Assembly: GCA_031546715.1 (NCBI GenBank)
Contig: JAVBKA010000176.1
Location: 1 to 14,877 of the forward strand
Reading direction: 5' to 3'
DNA length: 14,877 nt
DNA from: JAVBKA01 sp031546715
GTDB taxonomy: Bacteria; Bacillota; Clostridia; Oscillospirales; UBA929
The notes beneath the pieces are model-generated. The model ran no database searches, was not told the origin of the DNA, and saw nothing but the letters and a program-made list of their open reading frames with translations. A program made the translations under genes and the position numbers. Positions 14,236 to 14,877 of the stretch are shown piece by piece. Numbering within the stretch: position 1 is the first letter of the stretch; every line of letters begins with the position of its first letter.

Positions 14236-14733
14236 ATGTCAACGCACGAAGAAAACAGCAATGAGCAAATAGATATCGCCAACGGAATTATTGAAAATCA
14301 GCCTGCCGCAAGCGAAATGGAAAACATGTACCTCAACTTTTACTTAGATGAGGAAACATTCGGCATTGAGATTTGCCATGTAATTCAAATTGTGGGCTTA
14401 CAGAAAATTACAAAAATGCCAGACATGCCGCAGTACATGCTTGGCTATATCGAACTTCGGGGCGATGTAATATCAGTTGCGTCACTTCGCACACGCTTTG
14501 GTAAATCTGAAATTGAGTATACCGACAGAACCTGCATTATTATCATTAACGACGGCACTCGTGACGTTGGCATCGTTGTTGACGCTATTAAGGAAACCCT
14601 TACAATCGAGCCTGGGCAAATCTCGCCTCCGCCAACCTCCACATATGCACCGACGCCTTATATGATTGGTGTTGCAAGACTTGGTGAAGGCGAAACTTCA
14701 ATTTTGATTGATGTTACCAAGCTTAATATATAA
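14236..14733 (+). CDS. cheW: CheW-type chemotaxis coupling protein
   Basis: A 165-residue cytoplasmic adaptor that links chemoreceptors to the CheA kinase. A polar, acidic extension of about 29 residues precedes a single CheW domain (30-165): YLNFYLDEETFGIEICHVIQ, the KMPDMPQYMLGYIELRGDVI stretch (60-79, equivalent to the usual NLRG-x-VIPV motif), SLRTRFG, DVGIVVDAIKETLTI, and the C-terminal ARLGEGETSILIDVTKL. Domain length is normal; there is no receiver domain, so it is CheW and not CheV. The longest frame starts at 14230, two codons earlier, but the ribosome site favours 14236. It is transcribed away from the chemoreceptor from the shared 250-base region. Since genomes often carry several CheW paralogues, it may be dedicated to this receptor. 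Confidence 0.94.
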   Translation: MSTHEENSNEQIDIANGIIENQPAASEMENMYLNFYLDEETFGIEICHVIQIVGLQKITKMPDMPQYMLGYIELRGDVISVASLRTRFGKSEIEYTDRTCIIIINDGTRDVGIVVDAIKETLTIEPGQISPPPTSTYAPTPYMIGVARLGEGETSILIDVTKLNI

Positions 14734-14754
14734 TTTAGGATTAGGGGTAGGGAT

Positions 14755-14783
14755 AATTTGAACAATTTTAGTTCAAATTGTTC
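14755..14783 (+). terminator. Overlapping alternative hairpins after cheW, possible weak terminator
   Basis: Two mutually exclusive 9-base stems share sequence: AATTTGAAC (14755-14763) with GTTCAAATT (14771-14779), and GAACAATTT (14760-14768) with AAATTGTTC (14775-14783). They begin 21 bases after the cheW stop. No clear T-run follows, so termination is uncertain. Confidence 0.35.
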
Positions 14784-14877
14784 CTAGAACGAATTTGTAA
14801 AAATTACTAAATTGTTGTTATTATATCTTGTAGTTGGACACATGTTAATAAGTATAATATTTTTGTTAATTGTGTAC
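14784..14877 (+). other. AT-rich right edge with a possible -10 box
   Basis: No open frame is seen. A perfect TATAAT lies at 14853-14858, but the best -35 candidates upstream are poor or badly spaced (TTGTAG at 14828-14833, 19 bases away). It may be a promoter for a gene beyond the window. Confidence 0.25.

Noticed and set aside
14736..14754. G-rich stretch TTAGGATTAGGGGTAGGG after cheW, resembling a telomere-like repeat
   Set aside because: It is too short and irregular to be a repeat array and has only three G runs of 3 or fewer to 4 bases, not enough for a convincing quadruplex.
1..14877. Mobile element, phage, CRISPR or RNA gene
   Set aside because: No transposase, integrase, repeat-spacer array, tRNA cloverleaf or rRNA-like segment was recognised in any gap or gene.

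Overview
The window looks like chromosomal DNA of a motile, S-layer-bearing Bacillota, probably a clostridium. The evidence is strong GGAGG-type ribosome binding sites, an SLH-repeat protein, a lipoprotein sugar-binding protein, an MCP/CheW pair and sigma-A-like promoters. Base composition is moderate by eye and looks the same throughout. I see no tRNA, rRNA, CRISPR array, transposase or phage gene. Eight complete genes and one partial gene fill nearly all of the 14.9 kb, and no gene-free stretch exceeds about 250 bases.

Region 1 (1-4473, minus strand) is a MacAB/YknXYZ-like export operon. Read in transcription order it has a promoter at 4445-4473, a long membrane-anchored adaptor, an ATPase, a FtsX/MacB-type permease overlapping the ATPase by 4 bases, and a secreted SLH-domain protein that runs off the left edge. 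The adaptor is the oddest protein here. Its sequence reads as two complete lipoyl/coiled-coil/beta-barrel adaptor modules in tandem behind one membrane anchor.

Region 2 (4532-11756, minus strand) is a glycan-use operon. It starts at a promoter with a perfect -10 box and a dyad at the transcription start. The genes are a family 1 solute-binding lipoprotein, an intrinsic terminator, a GPH-type cation symporter, a PHP-domain (CehA/McbA-like) metallohydrolase and a cytoplasmic GH38 alpha-mannosidase, followed by a weaker terminator. The likely pathway is capture of a mannose-containing glycoside at the surface, uptake, possible removal of a substituent by the PHP enzyme, and cleavage of alpha-mannosidic bonds in the cytoplasm. 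No ABC permease accompanies the binding protein, and the transporter present is of a type that normally needs no binding protein.

Region 3 (11814-14783) is a chemotaxis pair transcribed divergently: a transmembrane chemoreceptor (minus strand, TTG start, two consecutive HAMP-like segments) and a CheW coupling protein (plus strand). The 250-base region between them holds a sigma-A promoter for each gene, phased A/T tracts and two dyads lying on the cheW promoter. Closeness of the sugar-binding lipoprotein to the chemoreceptor suggests, but does not show, a link between taxis and the glycan imported by region 2.

No wholly unknown gene was found. The best candidates for something undescribed are the tandem-module adaptor with its linked SLH protein, and the binding protein plus GPH symporter plus PHP plus GH38 combination. 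Several start codons given here are shorter than the longest open frame because the ribosome binding site places them there; this is stated in each entry.
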